Shown: positions 1 to 12,449 of the stretch, one piece after another
Layout of the letters: each line of letters starts with the position of its first letter
Numbering within the stretch: position 1 is the stretch's first letter
From: Tanypteryx hageni
Lineage: Eukaryota; Arthropoda; Insecta; Odonata; Petaluridae
DNA length: 64,000 bases
Reading direction: 5' to 3'
Assembly (NCBI GenBank): GCA_028673005.1
Contig: CM054114.1
Coordinates: forward strand, 129,104,470-129,168,469
Notes under the pieces: model-generated
Seen by the model: the letters and a program-made list of their open reading frames with translations, nothing else
What the model was told of the DNA's origin: nothing
The model's database searches: none
Translations under genes and position numbers: made by a program

Positions 1-1965
1 GTGGGGCCACCTTCAGAAGATGCCTCTGGCAGCTGATCCGTAAAAAGCTTAAAACTTTGTCGAGATCACACTGCAATCCTCAGAGGTATACGTAGAAGAA
101 ACAACAGGCCCTTTTTACAGCATTCCTTGAGCACTGTGGTACAATGAGTCGACTGAAAATTGTCAAGCAAATGGCTGAGAATTCGCATCCTATTATGCCC
201 AAGTTGATGAAATGGACTTGTTTCCAATCACAACGCCGTTTGTATGAAACGCGATAAAAAGTATGCCGAAAAAAGCGTAACCAATTGACACAAACTGAGA
301 AATCTATTTCCGAGAAGGAACTTTGAATGTTTGTGTAACCGCTTTCGGAAATGGTAAAAATATGTCGGTGTAGCCTTTGCTCCTACACATTATTCCAAAC
401 AAAGATGATCGAAGCATTACTTGCTTAATTGTCATTTTTTTGCAGCATATCCGTTATTTGTTGTTCATCTTCTATGACATGCGCGCTTAAGAGATAGCAG
501 TAAAACAATGTTAAGATTCTTTATTATTCTGATATTAGGAGAAGAAATATATTCTCTCGTGCTATTTAATCTGTGAAAAAAGCGTTTAAAAGCGACTCGA
601 TAAAAATGAACATGATTTAGTTGTACCAGTGTATGATTACTTTTGATTGTCTTGCCAACGAAATGAATCCAAACTGTCATAAGATAAATATGATGTACAT
701 ATCTGTTACTAAATGTACCAAAGATATAATTTGTTTATATATATATATAAAATAAAGTATGTGTTTTTATAATCTTGTTTTTATTATTTTACGTTACCCA
801 TATAAGTTTTTGATGGGAGTTTCCATAAACATTATCCGCAGGTTACTCGATGATATGACCATAGCTCGAGTTTTATGATGAAGTTCGCCAAGAATTTTCA
901 AATGCAACATGACCATAAATGTACATTATCAATTCAAGATAATTCAGCTAGAGGTAGAAAGTTAAACGAAATTATTCAATGCTACAAATGTATTATTTGA
1001 ACCGGATTGTTAGCAATTAAAATTGTGGACGGTTTCAACTGTTATTGCTTCAATACAAAGGTTTTCATTGCTAATATATGATTCCATTGTAAAAACAATG
1101 ACCCCTGCAATACTCAAAATCGAATAATCGATGCGCTGATATATATAACTTGCAAAATATAAAATCTGCAAATTTCACTGTTGAAATACTAACTTAAATT
1201 AGTAATTCATAAAATATTTGTATGCAACGCTAACTAATTTCAATCAAGAAAGGACTCTACAAATCTAATTATGCATCTTTTTTGAAAATTACTACTGGGA
1301 TATGGATTTAATTTATTCATAGGTCTCACTTAACGTCCGTATGTTATTTTAATTTCATTTTCATTAGCGATAATCGTTATTTGAAGATGAAAAATGATCT
1401 TGACGTTTAACGTTATTGTAACACTATAAAAATGCTATTCATGAGAAAGCATTGAAGTTTGACGGTTATACTGTCATTAATCTCTCGCGCAGAATTAATG
1501 CAGAAAAGGAATTACATCGCAACTGTATTCTTCGAACAAAAGAAACAATAAACTCATATATTATCAAAACGGCAAAGAATATGAACCAAATGACGTACAA
1601 AATGAAGATGAATATAATAAAAACGTCGGCATCTTCCAAAACAACATCTTTTAAATTTCGCAACTTATTGAGATTGGTTGCATTAATGCGAAAATGAAAG
1701 AAAGAATTATCAAACCACATTCTACCATAAAAAATGACAATTTATATCAATAGGATGACATAAACGATTTTTAAATTATTTTATATTACATTTCAATTAA
1801 AATCTCAATACACTTCAATTAAACGATTTTGTATGAGAAATACAGCGGCGCAACTATTCTCTTGCACCTCCCGCAGATATGGAAGGAGGGAAAAGAACTA
1901 ATAGGTAGACCGAAAAACAAGAATCTTTACCGAGGTAACATGGAAAAAATTATGGCAACCACGTA
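1..1965. other. AT-rich non-coding sequence, no gene seen
   Basis: Contains a short (TA)n run near 737-752. No conserved protein, no paired inverted repeat. It lies in what should be the last visible DNAH1 intron. Confidence 0.5.
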
Positions 1966-1970
1966 GAGGA

Positions 1971-2015
1971 AGTGTGCCTAACTTGGACCTTTTCCTAAAT
2001 TGGACTTTTCTTCCA
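1971..2015. repeat. Subterminal TTGGAC repeats at the pogo element left end
   Basis: TTGGACC and ATTGGACT occur in tandem here. ATTGGACCG recurs at about 2326-2334, 2350-2358 and 4952-4960, and its complement lies in the right inverted repeat. Confidence 0.5.
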
Positions 2016-2589
2016 CGTCGAGCACTAGTGTAGATAGCTACCATATACAGTCATATCTGTGAAGTACTACCATTAGAGGAATCTGTGGTCAGCTTAAGTA
2101 GTGTGGTTCGCTGGAAAGCAGTCTGAAGATTTTGGTAGTGTTTTGTATAATTTCGCAGTGTTAAGTCGTAAAGCTGTGAGCGAGAGATACTCAAACATAG
2201 ATAAGTTAAACTTACATAATATTTTAGTATGATATTTCAAGAGTAAATCGTAGTAATTGTGTTTATAGGCTATGTTCCATCTCCATGTTACCAGTAACTG
2301 AACAAAAAATGGCGTTTTTCCTTTATTGGACCGCTTCGTTATTCCTATATTGGACCGCCATTTAGTGACGTACAGAAAACACTGTTTAGCCCTAAGTGAT
2401 TTATTTGCCATTTTGGTTCATAGGTACCATTCATTATGCCTAACAATGGATATCGGACATTTTTTCATGAGTACCATGTTTATAGTATTGAGCAGTGGAG
2501 TTTTCAAGTGGGGTAACATAGGTTCAGCAGTTAGGCCTTCATAGAGATCAATGCAGGTTAACTCTTTCCACATTAGGCCTAAACGAAAG

Positions 2590-4230
2590 TATGGAGACTG
2601 GGAGGTTGAGAGAATGAATATGGCTCTGTACGCGTTTAGGAATGGTGACATGGGCCTAAATGATGCTAAATAAACCAGCACGCACTTGCAGTGTTCCAAA
2701 GGCAACGCTTAAAATAAGGATGGATGGGAAAAACAAAAATGCAACAGAACATATACAAAATTGTGGGCTACAGTGTGACCTTCCTAAAGAGCTGGAAGAT
2801 GATTTGGTTCAACATGTTTTGTCTTTAGAAGAATCTTTCTTCGGAATTAACAGGAACGATCCAGGATGCCTCGCATATCAACTTGCTCAAGCAAATTATA
2901 TTCAGCATCGTTTCGACAAGGAATAGGGCATGACTGGAAATAAATGGTATTATTCATTTATGAGCGGACATTCTGGGATTTCTTTGCGGCAACCGGAGGC
3001 CACATCAATTGCCAGAGCTCGAGGTTTCTACGAGGAACGAGTAAATGGATTCTTTGATGCCCTCACGAACATCAATATAAAAATAACATCGATGCGTCCC
3101 GCATCTACAACATGGATGAGACTGGACAATCTACAGTTCAAAAACCTCAAAAATTACTGGCTCGCAAAGGAAAACACCAAGTTGGATCAATCGCAATGAA
3201 GAAAGGGAATAAATGTGTGTGCTGGATGAGTGCATCGAGAAAATTTGTACCACTCATGTTGATATTCGAAATAATGAGGATGAAAGATGAACTGAAGAGA
3301 GGAGCTCCACCAGTTCACATTTACAGAGAGCGGGTGGATAACCTACGAAGTATTCATCAAGTGGCTGGAACATTTGATTGCTTCGGTCAAACCGACAACA
3401 GAGAAGAAATTTCTTCTTATTCTTGATCTACTCGCCACCCACACAAAAAACCCAGAGGCCATCAACCTTGCAAGGGAGAATAGATTTATAATGCTCTCTT
3501 TGCCAGCGCATACAACACACGGTCTCCATCCCTTAGACGTGTCGTTTTTCAGGCCTCTATCTGTCTACTTAAACCATGCCTCGGACAAATGGATGTGCTC
3601 CAATCCTCAATGCAGCATAACTCAGTTCATTATTAGCAAACTTCTGGGTGAAGCATATGGGAAATCCGCTACTGTCGAGAATGCTCAGTTCGCCCAAACT
3701 GGCATATGGCCTGTAGAACGACATGTATTCCAGGACTGCGACTTTGTTCCACCTGCAAACGGTGCAGCTGAGGCAGCCTTTGACCCAGACCATGACGCTG
3801 TCACGGAGACAAAAGATCAAAATTAATCTTCCTAAACGGATACACCATCCCCAACTGGTCAGAGGAGTCATAAATACATGAAACTTGCAGATGCTTGTCT
3901 CTCTCCCACATCTTCAGCAGCTTCTGTAAAAAAAATTCAGGCGGCCCACTTCTACTACGGTGATTGCTGATAGTCCCTACAAGCAGAAACTGGAAGAGGC
4001 AGACAAAGACCAGTACACGGAATAATACTTAACTCAAGAAACAGATATTTGCATCCAATAGTTCGCCTGGAACATCGAAAAAACGAATTAAAGTTATTGG
4101 TTTTGCATAATGTGTGAAGAGATCTCTATGAGAGATATGATTCAATGTATGAAGTGCAAGCTCTGGGCTCATGAAAATTTTGCCAAAGTAACGCAGAAGA
4201 GAAAAGTATATCGGTGCTGTGACAGCCGGT
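2590..4230 (+). pseudogene. pogo/jerky-like transposase, frameshifted, with PHD-like C-terminus
   Basis: Read across frames the parts are in the expected order. First a psq helix-turn-helix (KYGDWEVERMNMALYAFRNG, then VPKATLKIR). Next a central CENP-B-like segment (LPKELEDDLVQHVLSLEESF, WYYSFMSGHSGISLRQPEAT). Then a DDE domain with YNMDETG near 3103, LILDLLATH near 3418 and LHPLDVSFFRPL near 3531. Last, near 4108-4225, a Cys-rich segment C-x2-C...CMKCKLWAHENF...C resembles the PHD finger at the end of some pogo-type transposases. Several stops and frameshifts, so not functional. The Asn-His that usually follows the second Asp has changed to LLATH. Confidence 0.8.
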
Positions 4231-5639
4231 AGGCAAGAGTACCTAACACTAACACTATCCTACATGAGCCACTCAGCTGATATCAGTTGTTTCGCAGTGC
4301 TCCATTTTTTCTGCAATTTAAATGTGTTATTTCTTATTTTATTTGTACAAACCACTGCAATATTTTGTATCTTGAACTTTGGGTTAGTTCCTCCATGAGT
4401 TACTGCATTTTTTAATTTTTATTTTTTGTATGATCTTTGGTATTTGTATTTTTGTTTAGTTCTTAAATGGATCAGTTAATTTTTTAATTTTTTTGTAAAA
4501 ATTTTTGTATTGTATTTCCAATTGTGGACTATTATTTGTGTTAAAATCACAGCAAATTGTAATATCTTTTTTCTTGGTATAGTTCCTGCATGAGTCAACG
4601 AATATTTCAAATTTGATTTATCATCTTTTGCATAGTCTTTGGAATTTTGTATTTACGATTCTGGACTGTTTTTATGTTTAAATTACAGTAAATACTGATA
4701 CACATTCTTTCCATCCCGGTTTAGTTCCTACATGGGTCAGGGCATTTTTTAAATTTTATCTCTTATTTTTGTGTAATCTTTGGAATAATATTTTCCTGTG
4801 CAGTCATTTAAACATTTAAACAGTCATTTAAACATTAAACATTCAAATGTAATCTTTAATTCAACAAAATATTTATAATTGTTCTATATAACATTAATAC
4901 TTAATCCAATTTTAGGATTATAGCGGTTTAACTCAGGAGTAGTTGTTCTTATATTGGACCGATTGCAATACCTAATATTTATATATTTTTTTATCTATGC
5001 GCGCAAAATATGTGAAAATTGAATATGGCATTTCAATCTTAATTCAAGAAAGATCATTTGTATCATGACGAATTAATTTTACAGCTTCCACATTTCCTCC
5101 AATTCATGCAGAAGTGTTAAGTGGTCCAATATTGGCACACTTACCCTACGCTTATACGAGGAAGTACGAACTTTTGCAGTTACTACTTATGCTCTGCATT
5201 TTTTCCTAAAGCTGATATTAAGCCAATAATGCATAACTTTCAATATATGTAAGAGAAGTGTCCTTATTAAGTCTATCCTTAAAAAGGAGAGAAAATAAAT
5301 TTATCATAACGGGAAATACGGCCCAAATTTCCTTGTCGTAATCTTAGTTACAAACACTTAAAATCTAACTTAAAAGTAAAAAATAGTAATGCATAAGCAA
5401 ATACTTTGAAATTAGGACTTATATTTCTCACGCCTGAGTATTTTAATAGAACTCGTTCATTGTAATTGACTGAAATAAAAGAAAGCTTCAGATACACTTT
5501 CCGAAGTCAAAATTAAAATATGTATTATTACGCAGATATTTAGTAAATAAAACTTTCTATCGAAGAAAGTTTTAGACTCAACTAACATATCCTTATGAAA
5601 ATATTTTCAGAAAAAAATATATAAGTACATATGCTTACG

Positions 5640-5824
5640 GAAGAGGAAAGGTAATGAGATAAATGGATGGCAACAGGTTGTTGGGCACTCACCAATAAGA
5701 TGACTTCAAGTTGGCGAGCTGCTGGGGACGTCGAAGTGACAAACGTAAAACATACACAAAAACACAGAAGCTTTCGGGGGTGATCCCTTCGTCAGCACAG
5801 GAGAGAGATAACTACATACATATA
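5640..5824 (-). repeat. Penelope-like 3' sequence with hammerhead-like core
   Basis: On the minus strand, 5795-5771 reads CTGACGA, then a GGG-loop-CCC hairpin, then CGAAA. This is the order of a hammerhead ribozyme core, and such motifs are established in Penelope-like retroelements. The sequence appears to resume after the inserted Tigger element (7875 onward), which has landed in it at TA. No reverse transcriptase is present. I could not complete stems I and III, so activity is doubtful. Confidence 0.4.
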
Positions 5825-5826
5825 TA

Positions 5827-7872
5827 AAGGCAACCCTCGCTTTTCGCGAGTTCTTAATTCGCGGTTTCGTGTATTCGCGGATGGAGTCTGACCAATGCCA
5901 TCTGTTGCCATTTTGTGAAACTAACTTAGCTATTACTCGCCCTCTCCTGCCCCTTTCTATAACTATTTGAATCCGCTTGGAGACGACGACTCGAGAGTTC
6001 CCTTAGTACACTTATAAATGCTACAATGTTTCTATCAGCCCGTAGAGTGAAAACAAAGATTCATTTTGTGATTCTTATAAAGATCCTGCAGAATAAATTA
6101 TCGTTTGTGACTCGTGATCCCAAATAGAGAAAATGGAGAGGCTCGGTGTCTATGGATTGAAGATCAAGCTCAGAAAAATGTACCGCTGAGTGGCTTGGTT
6201 ATAAGGGAGAAGGCTCTTCGCCTTTATAAGCATTTTGCCCAAGAATCTTATTCTGAGAGCTCTTCGTGTTTTTGTGCGAGTAAAGGGTGGTTTGAGAAAT
6301 TTAAGAGAAGACAAAGCCTACATAACGTCAAACTAGTAGGAGAAATGGCATCGGCAGACCATGCTGCAGCACAGGTTTTCCCTAACATTATAAAACAAAG
6401 GGGATATAAGCCGGAGCAAGTCTTCAACGCTGACGAGACGTCCTTATTTTGGAAGATAATGCCATCAAGGACATTCCTATCCAAAGACGAGAAATTTGGT
6501 TTGGCTTCAAAGCAGCCAACGATAGGGTTGCCCTTCTCCTTTGTGCTAATGCTTCAGAAGATTGCATGGTAGAGCCGATGTTGTTATACCAGGGCACTGA
6601 AAGGCCAAAATAAAAACAGCTTACCTGTTTATTGGCAGTCTAATAAGAAAGCCTGGGTCACAGCTACTCTCTTCTTGGATTGGTTCCGTAATTGCTTTAT
6701 TCTAGAGGTAGAAAAATACCTAAACTCCAAAGGACTACCTTTTAATTCTCTCCTTGTTTTAGATAATGCACCAAGTCATCCTCAGAGTGTAGAATTTGCC
6801 CATACCAACGTGGAGGTGGTTTTTCTACCTTCGAACACAAAATAACTCCTTCAACCGCTAGACCAGGGCGTGATTTCAACCTTTAAAGCATACTACACCA
6901 TAATAACCCTCGCTCGCATACTTGATGCGATGGAATTAAATCCATTACTGGATATTAGGCAGTGTTGGAAAGATTATAACATCGGTGAATGAATCAAAAA
7001 TGTGAAGGAATTGCTCGATGAAATCAAACACAACCATCAACTCGTGTCGGAGGAAATTATGGAGAGAAGCTGTAAACGATGTTTATAGTTCGGCATCTTT
7101 GGATGACGAATTGAAGAGAATTGCGGAAATGGCCCATGACATAGGAGGGGAAGAATTCGCGGATATAGAGGAAAATGATATAGAAGAACTCATTCAGTCT
7201 CACGCCGAGGAACTCACTGAGGAAGACCTGGAAGAGCTGGTAAAAGCAAGCAAGGAAGAAAGTAAGGAAGAGGTAACAGAGGAGGTCGAAAAACAAGATT
7301 TAAATCTGAAAAAACTCGCAGAAATCTTTAGCCTTGACAAATTATTAACAAACAAAATGGTTGAGTATGTCCCCTCTTCGGAGCGTAGCTTGAAGATAAA
7401 GAGAGAAATTGAGGCCGTATTAAGTCCTTATAGATAAATTCAAAAGGAATTGCAAAAAAATCAAAACAGGTTCTCATCACAACATTTCTACAAAAACCAG
7501 ATCCTCCAGCCGGACAACCTTCCTCCACTGTCGCCTCAGTCAGCTCTAATGCAGCCATTGTGAGTTTCCGGGAAGAGGAATCAGAGGAGGACTAACTGAT
7601 AGCCATAATCACCTACTTAATAGTCATTTTCGTGGGCTTCTTCGTCATAAAAGGTATGTTCAGTAAACATTTATTTAATAAATTTATTATCTAGAATGTC
7701 TAAATATTAGAATAAGTCTTTTGTTTATGCATTTTTTCCATATTCTTCCTTTAAAATGTTTACTAAGAGCCTATCCCCCTTTTTCCCAAAAGAAGTTAGT
7801 TTCGGTATTTGCGGAATCACTATTCGCGGCATTCTCAGGAACGCATCCCCCGCGAGTAGCGAGGGTTTCCTG
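5827..7872 (+). mobile_element. Tigger-like DNA transposon
   Basis: Inverted repeats: left AAGGCAACCCTCGC at 5827, right (complement of the end at 7872) CAGGAAACCCTCGC, each continuing into a CGCGAG/CGCGGG segment. TA flanks at 5825-5826 and 7873-7874, though the left one sits in a TATATA run. Length about 2.05 kb, usual for Tigger. It encodes a frameshifted CENP-B/DDE transposase on the + strand. Confidence 0.85.
6114..7437 (+). pseudogene. Tigger transposase (CENP-B HTH plus DDE), broken
   Basis: The N-terminal part has LWIEDQAQKNVPLSGLVIRE and ASKGWFEKFKRRQSLHNVKL, the Tc5/CENP-B-type helix-turn-helix. The catalytic core follows as VFNADETSLFW (about 6422), SLLVLDNAPSH (about 6752) and LLQPLDQGVIST (about 6847), so all three acidic residues are visible. 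A frameshift near 6500-6600 and several stops separate them. The C-terminal open frame 7018-7437 is strongly acidic (EELTEEDLEELVKASKEES), as in Tigger proteins. Domain order matches the family; the copy is inactive. Confidence 0.85.
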
Positions 7873-7897
7873 TATATGTGTGTGTTTGTGTGTTTAT

Positions 7898-7938
7898 ACG
7901 AGTTGTCGGCGCTTGCATACTGCAAGCGCTAAACTCGT
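7898..7938. repeat. Perfect two-part hairpin
   Basis: ACGAGTT at 7898-7904 pairs with AACTCGT at 7932-7938. Inside, GCGCTTGCA at 7909-7917 pairs with TGCAAGCGC at 7921-7929 around a 3-base loop. It lies just right of the Tigger element, after a (TG)n run, in the presumed Penelope-like host sequence. Function unknown. Confidence 0.6.
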
Positions 7939-8491
7939 AAATAAACCAATAAACCAACACGATCTCCAGGGCAACAGCACTTCAGCCACCTAGAGCCTAT
8001 ATGTATTAGATAATAAATTCCATGAGTAATAGAAGTATTTTATAATTTTCCGTGAAATTAAGGCAACTATCCGTAATTTCCAAATTATCTGACAATCGGC
8101 TCGTGTCCAATTTTTCGTATTTCAAGTTTCGTCACTCAGATCACCACGCATGAGTAACAAGAATAAGACAATACCCTATACATTAAATTTATGGAAAAAT
8201 TAGGATATTTTCTGTTAAGATTATGGTATACATGCTTTTAGCACGTATTTGGATAAAAAATGTCGAGAAATAGATATGACGCCATTATATTTAACAATTG
8301 GAATGAGTTAAAATTTCTCGAAAAACTACGAAACACAACATTAAAATACTTTCCACGTTTTACCGTCACTGTTATCAGGGCTGCTTCTCCGATTGTGATC
8401 TCTTATAGTCCTAGAGAAAACAAACCTATTCGCTCCTTCATATAGTCGATATTCCACATTTAATCGTCGTGTTTGTGCTTTCAGAGAGAGA

Positions 8492-8873
8492 GAGTGCAAC
8501 CTCTATAATCCGAACTTCCAGTAATTCGAACTGTTTCTCAACATCAGGTGTAAAGTGTCCGTTAAGCGAAGCGAGCGTCGGACAGTTAAATTTGAAGCTT
8601 TTATTTTGTAAAAAGGAGTCGGACACAGATGTCCACTACTAACGCCTCTTGCTGCTATCCTTTGAAACATTGTTTTAAAAGGAATGAGCGATGTAATAAA
8701 CTTATATGTATATATAAATTTTCAGTTTTTACTATGGAAATGTACCTACTATACATTATAATAAATATTTTTTCTTAAAAACGTGGTCATTTACTTAGAA
8801 TCCATAAGCCGAACACCTCGATAATCCGAACACGCCCTTGCATTAATTAGTTCGGATTATAGAGGTTGCACTG
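8492..8873. mobile_element. 382-bp MITE, Tc1/mariner (pogo/Tigger) type
   Basis: Left end GAGTGCAACCTCTATAATCC and right end (complement) CAGTGCAACCTCTATAATCC are nearly identical over 24 bases. The motif ATAATCCGAAC recurs at 8820. TA follows the right end (8874-8875); the left flank is an (AG)n run and has lost TA. No coding capacity. Confidence 0.8.
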
Positions 8874-10291
8874 TATATATATCATATAAAACCTTATAGT
8901 AGTGCTACAGAGGTGAAATTTGGTATGAATATTGGTCATTGGATAAACCTCTGAAAAAATCAAAATTCCAGAAAATGTTGTTTTTAAGGGGTGTTTTTGA
9001 TCCCAGTGTTCAATTTTAAACACCCATAAGAAAAGCATTGAAAACGGTGCAGAGCTATATAAAATTGCTTTTTTAAATTATTTTCAATTAAGATACAAAG
9101 TCGAGACATGCATCATACTGTGAAAAAAAGAATGAAGTACATTTTTATTGAATCCAGAATTCTAATCCATGCTGAATTTGCGTAAAAATTAGATTTTAAT
9201 CATAAAATTATAAAAAAATTTCGGTCTTTAGCAATGGAAAATATGAACTACCATAGCAACGACTCCAATGCCTTTTAATGGGAATTGATTTTCCATACTT
9301 TAAGAGCATTAATTTAATGCTTATACTGCATTATAATCCATTTTATTTCAGCCAACAACGTAAACATATGACGACGTGATAATTTAAAATTAATTTTTTT
9401 AATCCCGATACGTAATAAAAGGCACGGATGATGAAACCATAATCCTAACACACAAAATATCCTAATTTTATTGTAACATATAAGCTATTATCTTAATGAT
9501 GATTATAGTTATTGCTTAAAAAGGGTGATCGAGCCATGAAACTTTAAATTGGAAAACTCTGACGCGAAGCCGATTGCCAGAGAATTTAGAAATTCCAGAT
9601 ATATGACTTAATTTCGCAGAAAATGAAAACTATTATTTCGTAATACCAGATCCCTTTAAAAGCATTGAGGTCGTTGCCATAGTATTTAAATATTTCCATT
9701 GTTGAAAAGAGGAAAAATTCACAATTTTTTTCGATTAAAAGCAAATATTTACACTAATTCGGTACTTATTTGAATTCTGCTTTCAAAAATCAAAAACTGC
9801 GTTTTTTCACATAGACAAGTGTTTTTTCTCAAATTCGTATCCCAATTTTAAGTAATTTTAAAATGCATTTTTAGAAAGCCTTGCAGTGAATCCCATGTCT
9901 TTCTTATGGGGTATTGAAATGGAACATGGGGTTAAAAAGACCCCTTAAATATGACCTTTTCCGTGATTTTTTATTTTTTTCGTCGGTTGTGCCGCTCGAC
10001 CTACACACATGCCCAATTTCAGATTTCTAGCCCTTCTAGAATTACCTAAGAGTTTTGTGTGTGAGTGAGTGACGCACAAGCACCTTTATATAATAGAAGA
10101 TATGCGTTCGATCCATCATTATAAACTTTTTACTTCGGCTTCGATATTCACTTCAAAGACAAGATATAAGATTTAGGTAAATGTCTAATGAAACCAGAAT
10201 ATATTTTTGCATACTGAAAAACTTTTAGAAACACAATTACTAGAGAAATTTTGCGGAGATTGAAAATCCGTTATCGATAATAACGATAGTT
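8874..10291. other. Repeat-like non-coding sequence, family not identified
   Basis: Has the texture of a decayed interspersed repeat: AT-rich runs and an ending near 10050-10105 with GTGTGTGAGTGAGTGACGCA before TATATAATAGAAG. I see no paired ends and no open frame of interest. Confidence 0.35.
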
Positions 10292-12449
10292 ATAAGTAGG
10301 CTTAGTAGGATTTGATTTAAATCGATAAATGTCGATAAACATCGAATTTTTAAAAATTTTAATTTCGACGAAAATGAATTGTCGTCGATAAGGTCGATGT
10401 TCACCACTACATTTTCTACGAACCTTATGCGTTGTGATTTTAAAACTTTGTTATCCGCTCTCAAACTTAACATATTTTACCACCAAACATCCAAAACGGT
10501 AGAGACAGCCTGTATTTGTCATACCAAACGGCCACACAACATCGGAATTTGCTTTCTAATGTCGCTTATGTCACTGTCTTAAAGGCACATACTGAGCAGC
10601 CGTGGGATCCAAAGATAAAGGACAAAATATTATGATCGGTTGATTGTGCTCTTTCATTACCCTCGGCCAGATCCGATAACCTATACGCATTTTAACTCCA
10701 TTTACCGAAAAGTCGGGGGACGTCTATTGCGTCCTCTGCGCGACATTATCTGCCGACCTCCTCCAAGAGGCGAAATTAAAGGTTTCCCCAGACTAAAAAA
10801 TGATTACCCATCGTCAGATGGCCTTATGGCATTTCCAAAAGCACCCTGTGATAAAATTTATATAATCTATCTGAGAGTGTCCCACGTGCTTAGTTTCTTT
10901 TGCATTGCTGTCGAAGGAGCATCGTTCCATATACGCACTCTGGGCCTTTTTCGGCATTCATAGTAATTTGTTACTCAACAAAATGATATATTTTTACTTT
11001 CTCCGTATACAAAGTATAGAGAAAGTATTGTTTTCATGGAAAAAATTGAATTCGAGATTTCAATGGAAATACCTGTTTTAAGGTCCACTGAACACGTTTT
11101 GACTATATTATCGATTATATCTGTGGGTGAGTGTCTGTGTGTGTTCCTGTGTGTGTCTGTAACCAGTATTTTGTAGGTACTAACTCAAAAACTATTAATC
11201 AGATCAACACAAAATTTTATATTTGACATTTTTGTTAGAGGAATATGGTTAGTTTTTGGTAAACATCGGTCAACCGGAAGTGGGTGTTTACTCTTGTCAC
11301 ATCCTAGCCTCAACCTCGCCAATAAAGACATTTTTCTTTCTTTCTTTTTTATATTTGCTTTAATATTTGATAAAAATAAAAACGTGCCGGAATGAAAGTT
11401 GTAGGTAATTTAATTTTCTATAACCTTTGTTTGAAACAATTTCCCATATAATACATTGTTGAAGAGATATGTATTTTAAAAACTACATATTTTAATTGCC
11501 ACCACCACACCACCTACCGGCGATTATCGTAAACACATTACGATCCTTTTTATTTTCTTAATTGTTGGAACTTCTGGGCTATATCCAATATCAGAAGGCT
11601 ACAGTTTGAGTTTATTTCTGTTCTTTATGTAGTCTTTAAATTTTTCCCGCATTTCCTTAAAATATTTATTATCATTTAACCTATTTGGAATTGTTAGAAA
11701 TATTACAGGTGTGGAGAAAGTCATGTGGTGGCCACATCAGATTTTTTCATCAAAATATTCATTCATACATTATACTCACGTCACATTAATTTCTCACTAA
11801 TGATCACGACTTCGTGAATAAGAGGCGCGAATTGACGAGTAGAATATACTTTCGATTTATTGCGGAAAATTAATTGTTCCAGGTTGGTGGTCCGAGTCAA
11901 CAACAACACATTCGTCAAAATATAGATAACAAACAAAGCAGCATAAAAGAAGCCTTCTTTTTATTTACACACTTTTAGTTAAACTTAACTAGAAGGAATT
12001 CAATTTATAACACTTTTCTACACAAAAATTGATGAAATGTATTTAAATAATCATCGATATTAGATAACGCTTTTTAAGAATATAAACGGCGATGTTTGTA
12101 TTTATGACTATCAATCTCTTGGATTATTATAGTCAAAATATAAACGTCGAAAACTAAAATGCCCAATTAAATGTATAAAAATAAACGTTGATGTATGTCG
12201 TTGATTTTTAGGAAAAATAAACAATTGTAGTGGTCGCATTTTAAGAAATATTAACGTCAAAAACTACCAAGACTATTAGAATGTAGATATTGGTCGCCGA
12301 TTTTTAGGAAAAATTAACTTCAAAAACTACAAATACTATAGAAGTAGTAATTTTAAGCGTCGATATTCGTCGAAAATATCTCGGGAAAATAAACGTCGAT
12401 TTAAACCGATTTTTTTAAATAAACGTCGAACTCTACCAAGCCAACTTAT
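10292..12449. mobile_element. 2.2-kb inverted-repeat element with TCGACGTTTAT subterminal repeats
   Basis: ATAAGTAGGCTTAGTAG at 10292-10308 pairs with the complement of 12433-12449, ATAAGTTGGCTTGGTAG (15 of 17). Just inside both ends are AT-rich blocks with ATCGA/GTCGA motifs. The right part (12080-12430) carries about six degenerate copies of ATAAACGTCGAAAACTA. An R1 repeat (10996-11730) is nested inside. No transposase is recognisable and no clear target duplication, so the superfamily is unassigned. Confidence 0.55.
10996..11730 (-). repeat. R1 interspersed repeat, copy A
   Basis: About 735 bp, inverted relative to the copies at 33040-33656 and 35432-36129. It begins with a small hairpin (ACTTTCTC ... 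GAGAAAGT) and ends GGAGAAAGTCATGTGGTGG. Conserved internal landmarks include CTCAAAAACTATTAATCAGA and a GTGTCTGTGTGTGT tract. Non-coding. Confidence 0.8.

Larger units (their letters stand above)
1966..5146 (+). mobile_element. pogo-superfamily DNA transposon with psq-type HTH
   Basis: Imperfect inverted repeats bound the element: 1966-1989 reads GAGGAAGTGTGCC then TTGGACC, and the complement of 5123-5146 reads GGGTAAGTGTGCC then TTGGACC (19 of 24 bases identical). Both ends abut TA (1964-1965 and 5147-5148), the target duplication of Tc1/mariner elements. The motif ATTGGACC recurs inside near both ends (about 2327, 2351, 4953), which may be subterminal transposase sites. It encodes a broken pogo-type transposase in the + direction. 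Defective and old. Confidence 0.82.

Noticed and set aside
1..60. CTTCAGAAGATGCCTCTGGC, possibly another Penelope/hammerhead remnant
   Set aside because: Core elements do not line up (no CTGANGA with a following GAAA) and the window edge cuts the context.
10640..10963. 107-codon + strand open frame
   Set aside because: Lies inside an inverted-repeat element, no recognisable domain, no supporting context.
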